Position numbers and translations under genes: made by a program | The notes under the pieces: generated by a model | What the model was told of the DNA's origin: nothing | Seen by the model: only the letters and a program-made list of their open reading frames with translations | The model's database searches: none | Assembly (NCBI GenBank): GCA_036346395.1 | Contig: CM070594.1 | Location: 19,749,385 to 19,813,384, forward strand | Source: Hsuehochloa calcarea | Taxonomy: Eukaryota > Streptophyta > Magnoliopsida > Poales > Poaceae | Length of the DNA: 64,000 bases | Reading direction: 5' to 3' | Shown here: one piece after another, positions 21,633 through 31,839 of the stretch | How positions within the stretch are numbered: the stretch's first letter is position 1 | Layout of the letters: each line of letters opens with the position of its first letter

Positions 21633-22991
21633 TGTAATACCCCGGAATTGAATCGGGTAATTAGAAAATAGCTGGGAGGAGAAAAGACAATTAAATGAGT
21701 AGAAATTCCTGAAAAGAGAAGGGGTTTTCTGTAACTCCTCGACAACTGGGCTGGGCGCACCAGAGAGGGCCCATGTGGTGGCTAGCCAAAGGGGGTTCCC
21801 ACCCCCCAAACCCTAAACTCCCCACCCTCCCTCCTCCTCCCCCACTTTGAGCCGCCACCCCCCTACCCCCTTTCCCCTGCCGTGCGCCACCACCACCTTC
21901 TCCCCTGTGCCACCATCTCCTCCACAGCACCACCACCCTCCCCGGCGAAGGTCCTTGTTGCGGTCCATTGGAGGGAAGGCGAGGCGACGACGGTTGGAGG
22001 GCCGGCCAAGTGGAGACAGCAGATCAGTTTTGTTCAGCGCTGTTTCTCGTCAGATTTGGGTAAGTTGTGTTCGTTTTCTGATCTGTCGACCTCTTAGAAA
22101 GTTGTATCCCTTGGTTTTAGCTTTCTTTTGGCACTGAGATCACTCGATTTGGACTTACGGTTTAGGAGTTATGATAGTTTTACCGTGACTGTCCAGGAGA
22201 GCTAACGTGAATTGGCAGATTGTCTTGTCTGACCAATAGGAATTATTTAGAGGCCGAATCAGAAATGCCACCCAAAATGAATGTTGTAGATAATTCTTAA
22301 ATATTTTCAAGTTGATAAAGAACACAATTTTTAGAGTTTCCAATCAAAAGTTATAGAATTTATACCATCGTTGTTTTCTGACTGTTAGATTGTAAAGACA
22401 GAGAACTTCACCTGAATATTAGGATCAACAGAGCGCCGAATCAGGAGACTTGCCCAACTAGGTTTTCGTAGACGGTTCTGTCATGGTTCCAAAGAGATCA
22501 AGATCACCCTGTTTCGACTTTCGTAGTGAAAGTTATGATGTTTTTCGTTCTGCTATTCCGTGAGGCTTACTGCTAGACCGTTAGTAGAATTGAGTATATT
22601 TCTTATTCGAACCCTAGGTCTTGAGGGGCTAGGTTAAGGGGTGTAAACGGAGTTCTCTTTCAGCGTTTTTATTGTTACCGTTATGCTTGTGTAGGAGGTG
22701 GAGTTCCGAAGTAAAGGCACCAAGGTTGCTTCTTCGTGTCTAGTAGCGGAAAGAAAGAAAGCAGCAAGTACAGAGTGTAGTAAATTGTTCGTGATCGTTT
22801 GTTCCTGATTACTATATTATGAGTTTATTGTGTTAATCATGGATGCTTGAATGTTATGGTTGTCAATGGTCACGAGTGCTAGTAGTATGAGTAAGTTTCA
22901 TTTATGCATGATGATTTAAGTGTTGATCATGTGCATCATGATATCATATTGGAGGTATGGTCACGTGGTGACCAAGCATTGATTGAGGTCC
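21633..22991 (+). repeat. 3' LTR of the LARD-like element, left part
   Basis: Starts TGTAATACCCCGGAATTG after the polypurine tract. It contains a C-rich block (21,800-21,980) typical of grass gypsy LTR promoter/leader regions. It is interrupted at 22,992 by the 12-kb element and resumes at 34,994. Together the two parts form an LTR of about 2.07 kb. Confidence 0.88.
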
Positions 22992-25900
22992 TGTAACATC
23001 CCTATTTTCAGAGCTTGAAAATCTTTTAAATAATGGTAGTAAGAAAATTCATCATTTGGATTTATTTGAATATTAATTTAAAAAGCTTAATATGGACTTT
23101 AAGGACAAATTGATTTAATGTGCTTAATCCCAACATCAACAATTGTCAAAACTATTTTATTTAGATTCTATATGCTTGGACATATTTTATAGAATTTTCT
23201 GGAATTTTTCCCAAGCCATTTGCTATTTTCTATTAGCCATTTGTATTTTCTGGATTTATTTAAAAGAAAAATCAAAAGAAAAACCCTTCGGAACAGTGTT
23301 GGGCCGAAGCCCAACACTATTCCACCGCAGCCCAGCTCGCCTCGGCCCACTCCCGCGCGTCGCCGCCTTCCCCGCTCGGATGGACGCCGCGTGTCTCCTC
23401 CCGCCGATCGCAGCCGCCCTCGCCTCGCTCGCTCTCAGCCGCTGGATTGAAATCAGACGCTCGCACTCGCCCGCGCTGCGCCTTCCTCGCTCTCGCTGAC
23501 TGGTGGGCCCGCCGATGCCGCGTCAGCGTCGTCGTCTCCACGGACTCTTCTCGCGCTGCCTCGCCCGCCAGCGCGCGCCGCCGCCGCCGTTTCCGCTCGG
23601 GACTCCGCGTCCTCGGCTATAAAAAGCCCCCGAGCCCCCAATCTCTTCGCCTCTCCTTTCTCCATCAGACCCCCAACTTCCCAGCCGCTCCTTCGTCTCC
23701 GTTGCGCGGCATTGCCCAGAAGACCGTCGCCGGCCGCAACCTCGTCACCACCGCCTTCCGCCGTCTCCAGAGCTCCGTTGGCCGTGCAACCACCGCCTCC
23801 GAGTGCGCAATAACACGGGCTTCATCTCGCCACCGTCGCCTTCGCCCGGGAGCGCCTCCTTCGCCGTTGCCGCCTCGTCCGACAACGGGAGTTCGTCACC
23901 GCCGCCGCCTCCTTCGCCGCCGCCGGTGAGTCAGCGCCTCTCAAGCCCCGCCGCCAACCCCAGCAGCTTCGCTATCTCTCCGGCAACCCATTTTGCTACT
24001 CCGCCACCGCCGGTGCGCCGCCGTCCGCCGTCGCCGTCGCCGGAGAGGACCCGGCCTCCGCTTTCCCTGATTTCCCTCGGTAGACGTGGCGGCCGGTCGG
24101 CGACCACGGCTGCGCTGCGCTAGCCGAGGTGGCGCTTGCGTGTGCCCGTGTCAGCGCCGCGTGGCTCAGTCCACCGTACCCAAACCTCCGTGGCTCGGTG
24201 AACCCGATTCACCGTGAGCCCAGAGACTGACGGGTGGGCCCCACCTGTCAGTACGGATTTTTAATTATTTTCTTTTTCTCGGCTGACGCAAGCATTGCGC
24301 AATAATTCGATTTTCCTTTATAAAAATAATTCGGGAAATTCGAGAAAATCCAATTTAGGGTTTTATTGATTTTTCCAATCTTCCAAAGCCCATATCTTTT
24401 GCATCCGAAGTCCAATTGAGCCCATTCAAATTTGTAAATTCATATAAAATTCAGATCTATTTATTTATGAATTTTATTTAATTTTTGGAGTTTGTTTTGC
24501 CTCTGTGATTTATTTGTTTTGTTTCTTTTGTCTCGTTTGCGAGTAGACGTCGATACTTCGGGGAATTTTGCAGAAGAAGGAGCACCTCAAGACCAAGACC
24601 AATATCTAGATCTATTCCAAGGCAAGTTATACCTTTGATCATTTTGAACCCAGTTTTCAAAATACTTTGTTTCAATGTATTGCATTCTATTTCAAGTATT
24701 TATTTAAATGCTTTTGGGTGTAGTTATTAATCCAAATTGTTATGCCACCTTGTCTATTGTATGCCATGATCTTTTGTCACCCTAGGTTGATTAATTATTA
24801 GTTGGTATTATTGTAGCACCAACGTGGGTTGGTTAGATACGATTAGGCCTTAGCCATGCCACGAGTCATCATTTCATGTGAGAGTTGCAATTATAAACTT
24901 GACTAAGTGATTATGGAACTGTGTGATGAATCTGTGTCTTTGTGTGCTATTACTCGTTGATGGCATGTGTTGCACTTAATCAACGAGGTGGGAAAAGATT
25001 TAGGCCGAGGCAAGTGGTGGATTACGTGTGAATGGTGGAGTGTGTGCTTATTAAACTTTGTGATTTGGGTAAAGCGGAAGTCTTGCCTTAGTCAATTAAG
25101 GACTTAACTTTGTGCGCCATTGAGCTGGGCCTTCTTGTGCGACCACATGCCTAGTATGGGCCGGGCCTGACTTAGTAAGTTATGGAGTCTTGACATTGAC
25201 AACTCGAGTTGTATTTAAGCTATGTGATGGGTGGAGGTGTGATATGTCACATCGCGGACGATTCGTTGCATCCTGTCCAATGGTGTGTGTCGTTCCAAGG
25301 GTGTGTGTGTACAAATTGACTACGATAAAGCACACCAGAGTGTCATTGTTTGAGATGAAGTCTCGAAAGGTTTTGTTATGGTCATGATCGCTACATTTGG
25401 TTATATCGTGTGGGTAAAGTGTACAAACTCTGCAGAGTGTTCAAACCAATCTATTCGAATAGCCGCGTCCTCGGTTATGGACATGCTCGGGAATTTCACA
25501 CGAGGGGTAGATTTTCATAAAACAATTGGGAAGGGTCAGCTGTGTGATATAACTTGTTCACTGTGTGAAAGAACTTGATTAGGTGAGTGTCCTTTGTGAA
25601 ATCAATTGTTAACTTATTATTGTCTATTTGTTTTGAATTACGCTTTCAATCTATTATTTGTATTCAATTGCAAATGTTGCATTTCTGCAAAATAACCACA
25701 GAAGCCATTTCTTTGGAATAAGCCATCATGTATAAATGCATTACGTGGTATGACTTGCGAGTGCGGTGTGTACTCACTCTTGCTAAACAAATCAATGAAG
25801 TGGAGGAGTCGTCTTTGCTTTTGAAGAAGAATTCTCTGAAGGTTGAGCGTTAGGGTCTTGATCGATCGGTTGCTGTGGTAAATTGATGGGAGCCACCGAG

Positions 25901-26136
25901 TTTATTTCGTTTCATTGCAGTTTATTTCTTTATTGTCGACCTTGCATGGCTTAATAAATGTAAAACTTCGACCGTAAGGTCCCAACGATTAATTGTTATT
26001 CAAAGGTACTCGTTTATTCTTGTATTCGTTGTATGGATGTGATATTTCATCAATGTTGACCTTGTGTGCACTAGCGTGATCTGGACTAGTGCGAGAATAC
26101 ACGAGAGGTCCAGATTTGCATATTTGGGTCCCGACA
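22992..26136 (+). repeat. 5' LTR (3,145 bp)
   Basis: Aligns end to end with 31,840-34,988. The first 300 bases are almost identical. Later differences are mostly 1-4 base indels or swaps at CAG, CTG or CCTGG words. GC-rich ORFs inside (for example 23,447-23,929) come from the promoter/leader region and recur in the other LTR in altered form; they are not genes. Confidence 0.95.
23618..23625 (+). promoter_or_regulatory. LTR TATA box
   Basis: TATAAAAA lies in the middle of the 5' LTR in a GC-rich setting (CCTCGGCTATAAAAAGCC). The counterpart in the 3' LTR is at 32,459-32,466 (TATAAAAG). Transcription probably starts about 30 bases downstream, giving a long U5/leader. Confidence 0.75.
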
Positions 26137-26140
26137 GAGG

Positions 26141-26152
26141 TGGTATCGAGCC
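26141..26152 (+). promoter_or_regulatory. Damaged primer-binding site
   Basis: The sequence reads TGGTATCGAGCC four bases after the LTR end. The standard tRNA-iMet complement is TGGTATCAGAGC, as found at 17,420. The only change is loss of the A in CAG, the same lesion seen through the element's coding region. Confidence 0.85.
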
Positions 26153-26341
26153 ATCTTGACCGTAGGTCTTGACCCTAGTTAGATTGGCCGTTCTTAGTGA
26201 GTCCAAACTATTTTCTAAAACAAAATTAACTTGCAAGATTAATTGAACTCTTTAACTCATCTCATGTCTCTCTTGACTCAACTATTGCTGAAATTCTTTC
26301 TCTCCCATTGTTTTAAAGTTGTTTTCATATCCTTGTCCATC

Positions 26342-27062
26342 TTGGACAGATGCCTCGTCTTGAGTTATGGAGGCGCAAGGGAGGACTTGCCGAGAGCTTT
26401 GGAAGTTGCTACAAGTACTTGGAGGGTTCGATCGTCCATTGTACCGTGGCGGTGCTTGGATTGTGAGCAGCCGAGATCGTGGAGTGATCGCCATTTGACC
26501 GCTCACGCCAGCGAAGACACCAAGGCAAGCAAACCATTGCACATCTCACTCGAAGGAGTATTTGGATTGAAGCAATCCAGAGTCTTCACGCCTTGCCATC
26601 CCGAGGATCTGCAACATCTACTCTCGAGCTTCGTGACACGCTTTCCGTTATCATCCCCGCACTTCCGGCGTGGATCTTGCTTTGCACGTTTTCCGTCTAC
26701 GGAGGAGAAGACAACGCCACCGTCGTGCATCTCGCCCGATTCGCATTGCTCGGGAGGAATCGTTGGAGTTAGCCGCTCTGAGTGGAGTGTACCTATGAGA
26801 CTCTTGAGTGAAGAAAGGATCGCCATATTAGAAGAAACTCTTTATGGGCGACACGAAGAAGACATCAAGAGGAAGACCCGAAGAAGCTAATGGACCGGTG
26901 AGCGAAAGAGCCAGCAGAGGTCAGAGAGCGAAGCACCAAGCACTGCACGGGGACACTGCTCCTATTGCACCATCCGGGACATCGAGGATCGGTTGCGAGG
27001 ATGCCACTCACTTTCGAGTCTACAAAGGCGGGAGCACCGTCAAGGCTGCGGAGGCTATTTGA
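26342..27062 (+). other. Leader segment with coding-like character before gag
   Basis: Between primer site and gag are two overlapping open stretches (26,243-26,890 and 26,844-27,062). A third frame contains longer sensible pieces such as ALPAWILLCTFSVYGGEDN and HLARFALLGRN (about 26,660-26,775). The pieces need frame changes, so if this is an extra ORF it is broken in the same way as gag-pol. I do not recognise a domain. It may simply be a long leader. Confidence 0.35.
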
Positions 27063-27341
27063 TTGAGTAGTCTGTTCGCGTTGTTTCAGGCTTAGCCAGT
27101 TTTATGTCTTGAGTCGCCCTTTAGGCGGTAGTTTTGTGTGCTTAAGTTCGTCCTTATTTTTGTGTGCAAGTATGAGCTGCAAAGGCCCTTAGGCATTTGT
27201 TGCAAGCCATACTATTATCTTAATCAATATAAGAGTTTGATTGAGCTTTCTTAAAATATGTTGTTGGGTTTTACCTACCCCGCTTAGTTCTACAACTTAT
27301 CTCGTGCTTGCTACCTTATCTAACCCCTGGAGATTCATCAG

Positions 27342-28560
27342 ATGGTTCAGACTCGTCAAGCTGCTGCAAGTGGTTCTGACACTCCAGTGTCAGAAGGACG
27401 GGGGCAAATCCCCGGAGGAGCAATTCCACCACAAGCACCTTGATCGATCTGCGAATTTTGGAGCATTCATGACACTCGCACCGGTGATGTACACCATGAT
27501 GAATCGATGCAAGCTATGAATAATCGAACAACAACAATCAAGATCACAATGGAGCCCCAGCTTGCTCATGGTCACAATGGATCATCAAGTTGGCGGAGTT
27601 TATGAGGACCCGCCCACCAACCTTTTCGGACATGTCTCACCAAGAGAAGGCGATGATTGGCTTCGTGTTATTGAGAGAAAATGCGATCACTCAATGCGGC
27701 GATCATGAAAAGTTACATGCGCCTCTCACGGATGGAAGGCATTGCCGCCGAATGGTGGGAAAACTTTTGTGCAGCGCATGGAACGCCGCAAGACATTACT
27801 TGGGAAGAGTTCACAACTGCTTTTCGCCAGTATCATGTACCAGAAGGAATCATGGATCTAAAGAAGGATGAATTCCGTGCTCTCAAGCAAGGAGGAATGT
27901 CAGTGATCGACTACCTCAACAAATTCTCTCAACTTGCTCGATATCTTTGCAGAAGATGTCGCCACTGACAAGGCTCGTCAGAGTCGTTTTCTGAAAGGAT
28001 TGAACACTGGACTTCAAGTCAACTTGATCGCCCACACCTTTCCTGATTTTCAAGAGTTGATCAACAAGGCTTTGATTCTAGAGGATAAGCGTAAGGAATT
28101 GGAAGATCATCGTAAGCGCAGAATGGCTCGACAAGGAAGTCACCAACCCGACTAAGGGCAAGAATGATTCCACCGCAGCTTTAGCCGTTTTCCACCACGA
28201 GTTCGCGGACCACCGCACCAACTTCAAAGACTCGCCCGGCTTGCTCGTAACTTCCGCAACCCCGCACCAGTCAACCCCAATCCAGTAAGCAACCCACAGA
28301 ATACAACCAGAGTTTGCTTTACATGTCGTCAGCCAGGGCATTTCGCCAACCGATGTCCGCAGAATGGGACTATCACTCCAGTGCGCTTCAACCTTGGGAA
28401 CACACCACCAAGACACGGACAAGGCAACCATCAAGGAACTTCTCAAGCTACCGGTCAATCCGAGGAGCACCGCCATCGGTGGTCGAGGTCCGTGTCAACC
28501 ACGTCACTCGGAAGGAGCCCAAGAAGCACCTGACGTTGTACTGGGTAAGTTCCTAGTAAA
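27342..28560 (+). pseudogene. Gag with zinc knuckle (frameshifted)
   Basis: The reading starts at the ATG at 27,342 (MVQTRQAAASGSDTPVSEG). A capsid domain follows in shifted frames: AEWWENFC, WEEFTTAFRQYHVPEG, KKDEFRALKQGGMSVIDYLNKF (27,740-27,935), then RFLKGLNTGLQ and LEDKRKELEDHRKR (27,990-28,125). A CCHC knuckle, CFTCRQPGHFANRC, is intact at 28,315-28,356. Gag proteins of this kind form the retrotransposon capsid and bind its RNA. At least four frame changes are needed to follow it. Confidence 0.9.
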
Positions 28561-28950
28561 TTCAGTACCTGCATCAGTTCTGTTTGATTCTGGAGCTTCG
28601 CATTCGTTTGTTTCTGGAATTTTTACAACTAAGAACAAATTGGAAGTTATACATCTTAAGCATACTCTGTTAGTCCAATGCTTTGGAGCGAGCTAAGTTC
28701 TAAAGTTGGATGTTTAGGAGCTAGGCTACTCATAGCGGAGTTGAGTTTCTAGCCAACCTAATAGTTCTAGACACTCAGACCATAGATGTCATCCTTGGTA
28801 TGGATTGGTTATCCAAACATAAAGCAGTGCTAGATTGTGGCCGAAGAGCCGTGACAATTGAGGATACCACAGGAAGGAAAGTAGAATTCCTAGCCACCTC
28901 AGTACGTGATGGACATTTGGTAGTCAGCGATCGAAGACGCTTTGGAAGAC
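28520..28950 (+). pseudogene. Aspartic protease domain
   Basis: The active-site motif DSGASH lies at 28,586-28,603, followed by SFVSGIFTTKN. The downstream IDVILGMDWL-type motif survives as MDWLSKHKAVLDCGRRAVTI (from 28,800). The protease would process the gag-pol polyprotein. A stop at about 28,694 and a frame change separate the two halves. Confidence 0.88.
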
Positions 28951-30320
28951 GTACCTGTAGTCAGAGATTACCGAGATGTATTTCGAGAAGATTTACCAGG
29001 AATGCCACCGGACCGTGACATTGAGTTTGTCATCGATCTAGTGCCAGGAACAGCACCAATTTCCAAGAGACCCTATCGGATGCGAGTCGATGAACTTGTG
29101 GAAATGAAGAAGCGGATAGAAGAACTCTTCGAGAAAGGTTTTGTAAGACCTAGTTAAATGCGCCATGGGGAGCACCTGTTTTGTTCGTCAAGAAGAAAGA
29201 TGGAAGTATGAGAATGTGTATCGATTATCGTTCTCTCAACGAAGTCACCATCAAGAACAAGTACCCATTGCCCAGAATAGATGATTTGTTCGACCAGATG
29301 AAAGGAGCCGGAGTATTCTCTAAGATCGATCTGCGATCAGGTTAATCATCGGTTGAAAATTTGTCCTAAGGATGTACCGAAGACCGCTTTCTCAACCCGG
29401 TATGGACATTATGAATTTCTAGTCATGTCTTTTGGATTGACTAATGCCCCTGCCTATTTCATGAACATGATGAACAAAGTATTCATGGAATATTTGGATA
29501 AGTTCGTGGTAGTATTCATTGATGATATTTTGGTATACTCAAAGTCAGAAGAAGAACATACAGGACATTTGAGATTAATCCTAGAAAGCTCGAGAGGACA
29601 TCGGTTGTATGCCAAGTTCAGCAAGTGTGATTTTGGAAGAAGAAAGTTGATTTTCTCGGTCATGTGATGGCAGTAGAAGGAGTAGCAATTGACCGGAAAG
29701 GTTAAAGTCAGAATGAATTGGGAGCGACCCAAGGCGGTTACTCAAATTCGTAGTTTCTTGGGAATGGCGGGATACTATCGTCGTTTCATTGAAGGGTTCT
29801 CAACGATTGCTAAACCTCTTACGCAATTGTTGAAGAAAGAGAAGAAGTTTATTTGGACCCCAGCTTGTGAAGAAAGTTTTCAAGAATTGAAGAAGCGTCG
29901 ACTTCACCCGATGCTAGTTTTGCTTGGGATATTAGTAAGGATTTTGATATTCTTGTGATGCTTGGCGTCAAGGATTAGGATGTGTCCTTATGCAAGAAGG
30001 AAGAGTCGTAAACTTATGCGTCAAGGCAATTAAGGCCTCATGAAGAGAACTACCCTACCCATGATTTGGAGCTAGGCTGCGTAGTGCATGCCTTGAAGAT
30101 TTGGCGTCATTATCTCATCGGTGTCATTTGTGAAGTCTACAGATCATAAGAGCACAAGTACATATTCACTCGATCGATTTGAACATGAGACAGAGAAGAT
30201 GGTTGGAATTAATAAAGGATTATAATCTTGGAATCCATTACCATCTGGTAAGGCCAATGTAGTTGCAGATGCACCGAGTCGTAAGAGCTCTTGCAATGCT
30301 CGAAGCAAAAGAGTTGTGTT
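28942..30320 (+). pseudogene. Reverse transcriptase and RNase H
   Basis: In order: VVRDYRDVFREDLPGMPPDRDIEFVIDLVPG (28,957-29,050), [15 protein letters not shown] (about 29,200), [22 protein letters not shown] (29,383-29,450), and the catalytic FIDD box at 29,516-29,527 in [12 protein letters not shown]. Then come LGMAGYYRRFIEGFS (29,758-29,800) and the tether/RNase H region to about 30,290 (RRWLELIKDYNLGIHYH). Together these would copy the RNA and degrade the template. Frames break repeatedly. Where homologues would have Q, L or A codons carrying CAG/CTG (29,350; 29,588-29,603; 29,897-29,908; 30,165-30,180; 30,272), the sequence has CG or similar. Confidence 0.92.
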
Positions 30321-31771
30321 GAGAACTTCAGAGGAATTCCGAAGCTACACTAGAAGTTGTTACGGAAGGATTTGTGGCCAATTTGGAAGTACAGTCTACT
30401 TTGGAGAAACAGATTCGTGAAGCTCAACCTAAGGATTACGAGTTTGCTGATCTCAAGAAGAAGGTGTCAGGAGGAAAATTTAAAGACTTCACCGTGGATG
30501 ATCAGGATATATTGTGGATCAATGGACGTATCTGTGTACGAGATATGGATGGATTAAGACAGCTGATTCTGAAGGAAGCCCATGACTCAAAGTATTCAAT
30601 TCACCTGGAAGCACTAAGATGTATCGGGATGTTAAGAATAAGTTTTGGTGGCCAAACTTAAAGCGAGGCGTCGCGAGTTCGTTGCCTTATGCGCGACGTG
30701 TGTCGAAAGTAAAGGCGAACATCGAGACCAGCGAGATTGCTACAACCGTGAAGATACCGAATGGAAGTGGGAAGAGATCGGTATGGATTTTATTACGGAT
30801 TACCCAAGACTCAATCGGTTATGATTCGATTTGGGTAATAGTGGATCGCTTGACTAAGGTTGCCCATTTCTTGCCACCAAAACCACTTACTCGAGAGACC
30901 GCTTGGCGAATTGTATATGTCAAAAATCGTCGATGCGCACGGTGTGCCTAAGAAGATAGTGTTAGATCGAGGATCTCAATTCACCTCTCGCTTCGGCGAG
31001 TCTACATGAAGCCACAGGAACTCATCTGAATTTCAAGATCGCTTATCATCCACGCATGGATGGATGATGAAAGAGTCAACCGATATTAGAAGATATGTTG
31101 AGAGCACGTGCCTTAGCTAATGCTACCGCTTGGGATAAAAGTTTGCCGTATGCGAATTCTCGTACAACAACAGTTATCAAGCCAGTTTGCAGATGTCACC
31201 ATTTGAAGCTCTGTACGGTCGTGCCTGCAGAACTCCGTTGAATTGGTCAGAGACAGCTGAACGTGTAGTGTTCGGGCCAGATATTATTCAGAAGCGAAGA
31301 ACAAGTTGCTATGATCGAGAGAGAGTTAAAGATAGCCCATCCGAGCAAAAGAGTTATGCCGATAATCGTCGTCGTGACCTCGACTTTGAACCGAGGATTT
31401 TGTGTATCTTGAGTTACTCCGCTCGAGGTGTTAAGAGATTCCACACCAAAGGGAAGCTTGCTCCAAGGTATGTGGGTCCATTCAAGATTTTGGAACGCCG
31501 TGGAGAAGTTGCGTACCAGTTGGAGCTACCACAGTCGTTAGCAGGAGTGCATGATGTCTTTCATGTCTCTCACCAAGAAGTGTCTTCGTGTGCGGAAGAA
31601 GCGACCCGTTGGAGTCAATTGAGCTCAAGGAAGATCTCACATACAAAGAGCGACTGTCAAGATTTTGGATGTCGCAGAGCCGCACTGAAGCAAGACCGTT
31701 CGTTTACGCAAAGTCGAAAGGAGTAACCATTCGTAAGGAGAAGCAACGTGGGAGCGTGAAGAAGAGTTAAA
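30321..31771 (+). pseudogene. Integrase with C-terminal chromo-type tail
   Basis: The H2C2 zinc region is recognisable but broken (LILKEAHDSKYSIHLE, CALCATC-type bases near 30,680). The catalytic core has EIGMDFIT and DSIWVIVDRLTKVAHFLP (30,820-30,880), then MSPFEALYGRACRTPLNW (31,193-31,245). The C-terminal region KLAPRYVGPFKILERRGEVAYQLELP and VHDVFHVSH (31,453-31,572) is the GPY/F module that precedes the chromo-like tail. Several lesions in 30,670-30,820 are missing A or T within CAG/CTG. Confidence 0.9.
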
Positions 31772-31826
31772 AGCCGAGTTCCTAGCCTTTTCTCTAGCTA
31801 GCCTAATCTCGGGACGAGATTCGTTT

Positions 31827-31837
31827 AAGGGGGGAGG
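31827..31837 (+). promoter_or_regulatory. Polypurine tract
   Basis: AAGGGGGGAGG lies two bases before the 3' LTR start at 31,840 and follows the ...GGGACGAGATTCGTTT end typical of these elements. Confidence 0.88.
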
Positions 31838-31839
31838 TT

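Larger units (their letters stand above)
16904..22991 (+). mobile_element. Gypsy element with little coding capacity (LARD-like), first part
   Basis: The segment holds the last 514 bases of a 5' LTR (16,904-17,417), a tRNA-Met primer site, a 4.2-kb inner region, a polypurine tract (21,620-21,632) and the start of the 3' LTR (21,633). That LTR is split by a 12-kb gypsy element and continues at 34,994-35,700. The inner region has no ORF above about 110 aa. Only near its end does the plus strand resemble a pol C-terminus (KVRWSNQTEW...TWELE, about 21,500-21,545). It is either a large retrotransposon derivative or a very decayed copy. The 5' half of the 5' LTR is missing, so no target duplication can be checked. 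Confidence 0.8.

Noticed and set aside
23447..23929. 160-aa ORF in GC-rich DNA
   Set aside because: It lies within the LTR and its counterpart in the other LTR (32,133-33,038) is in a different frame, so the reading frame is not conserved.
26243..26890. 215-aa ORF before gag as a confident gene
   Set aside because: No recognised motif, and protein-like pieces occur in another frame of the same bases. Kept only as a possible leader ORF.
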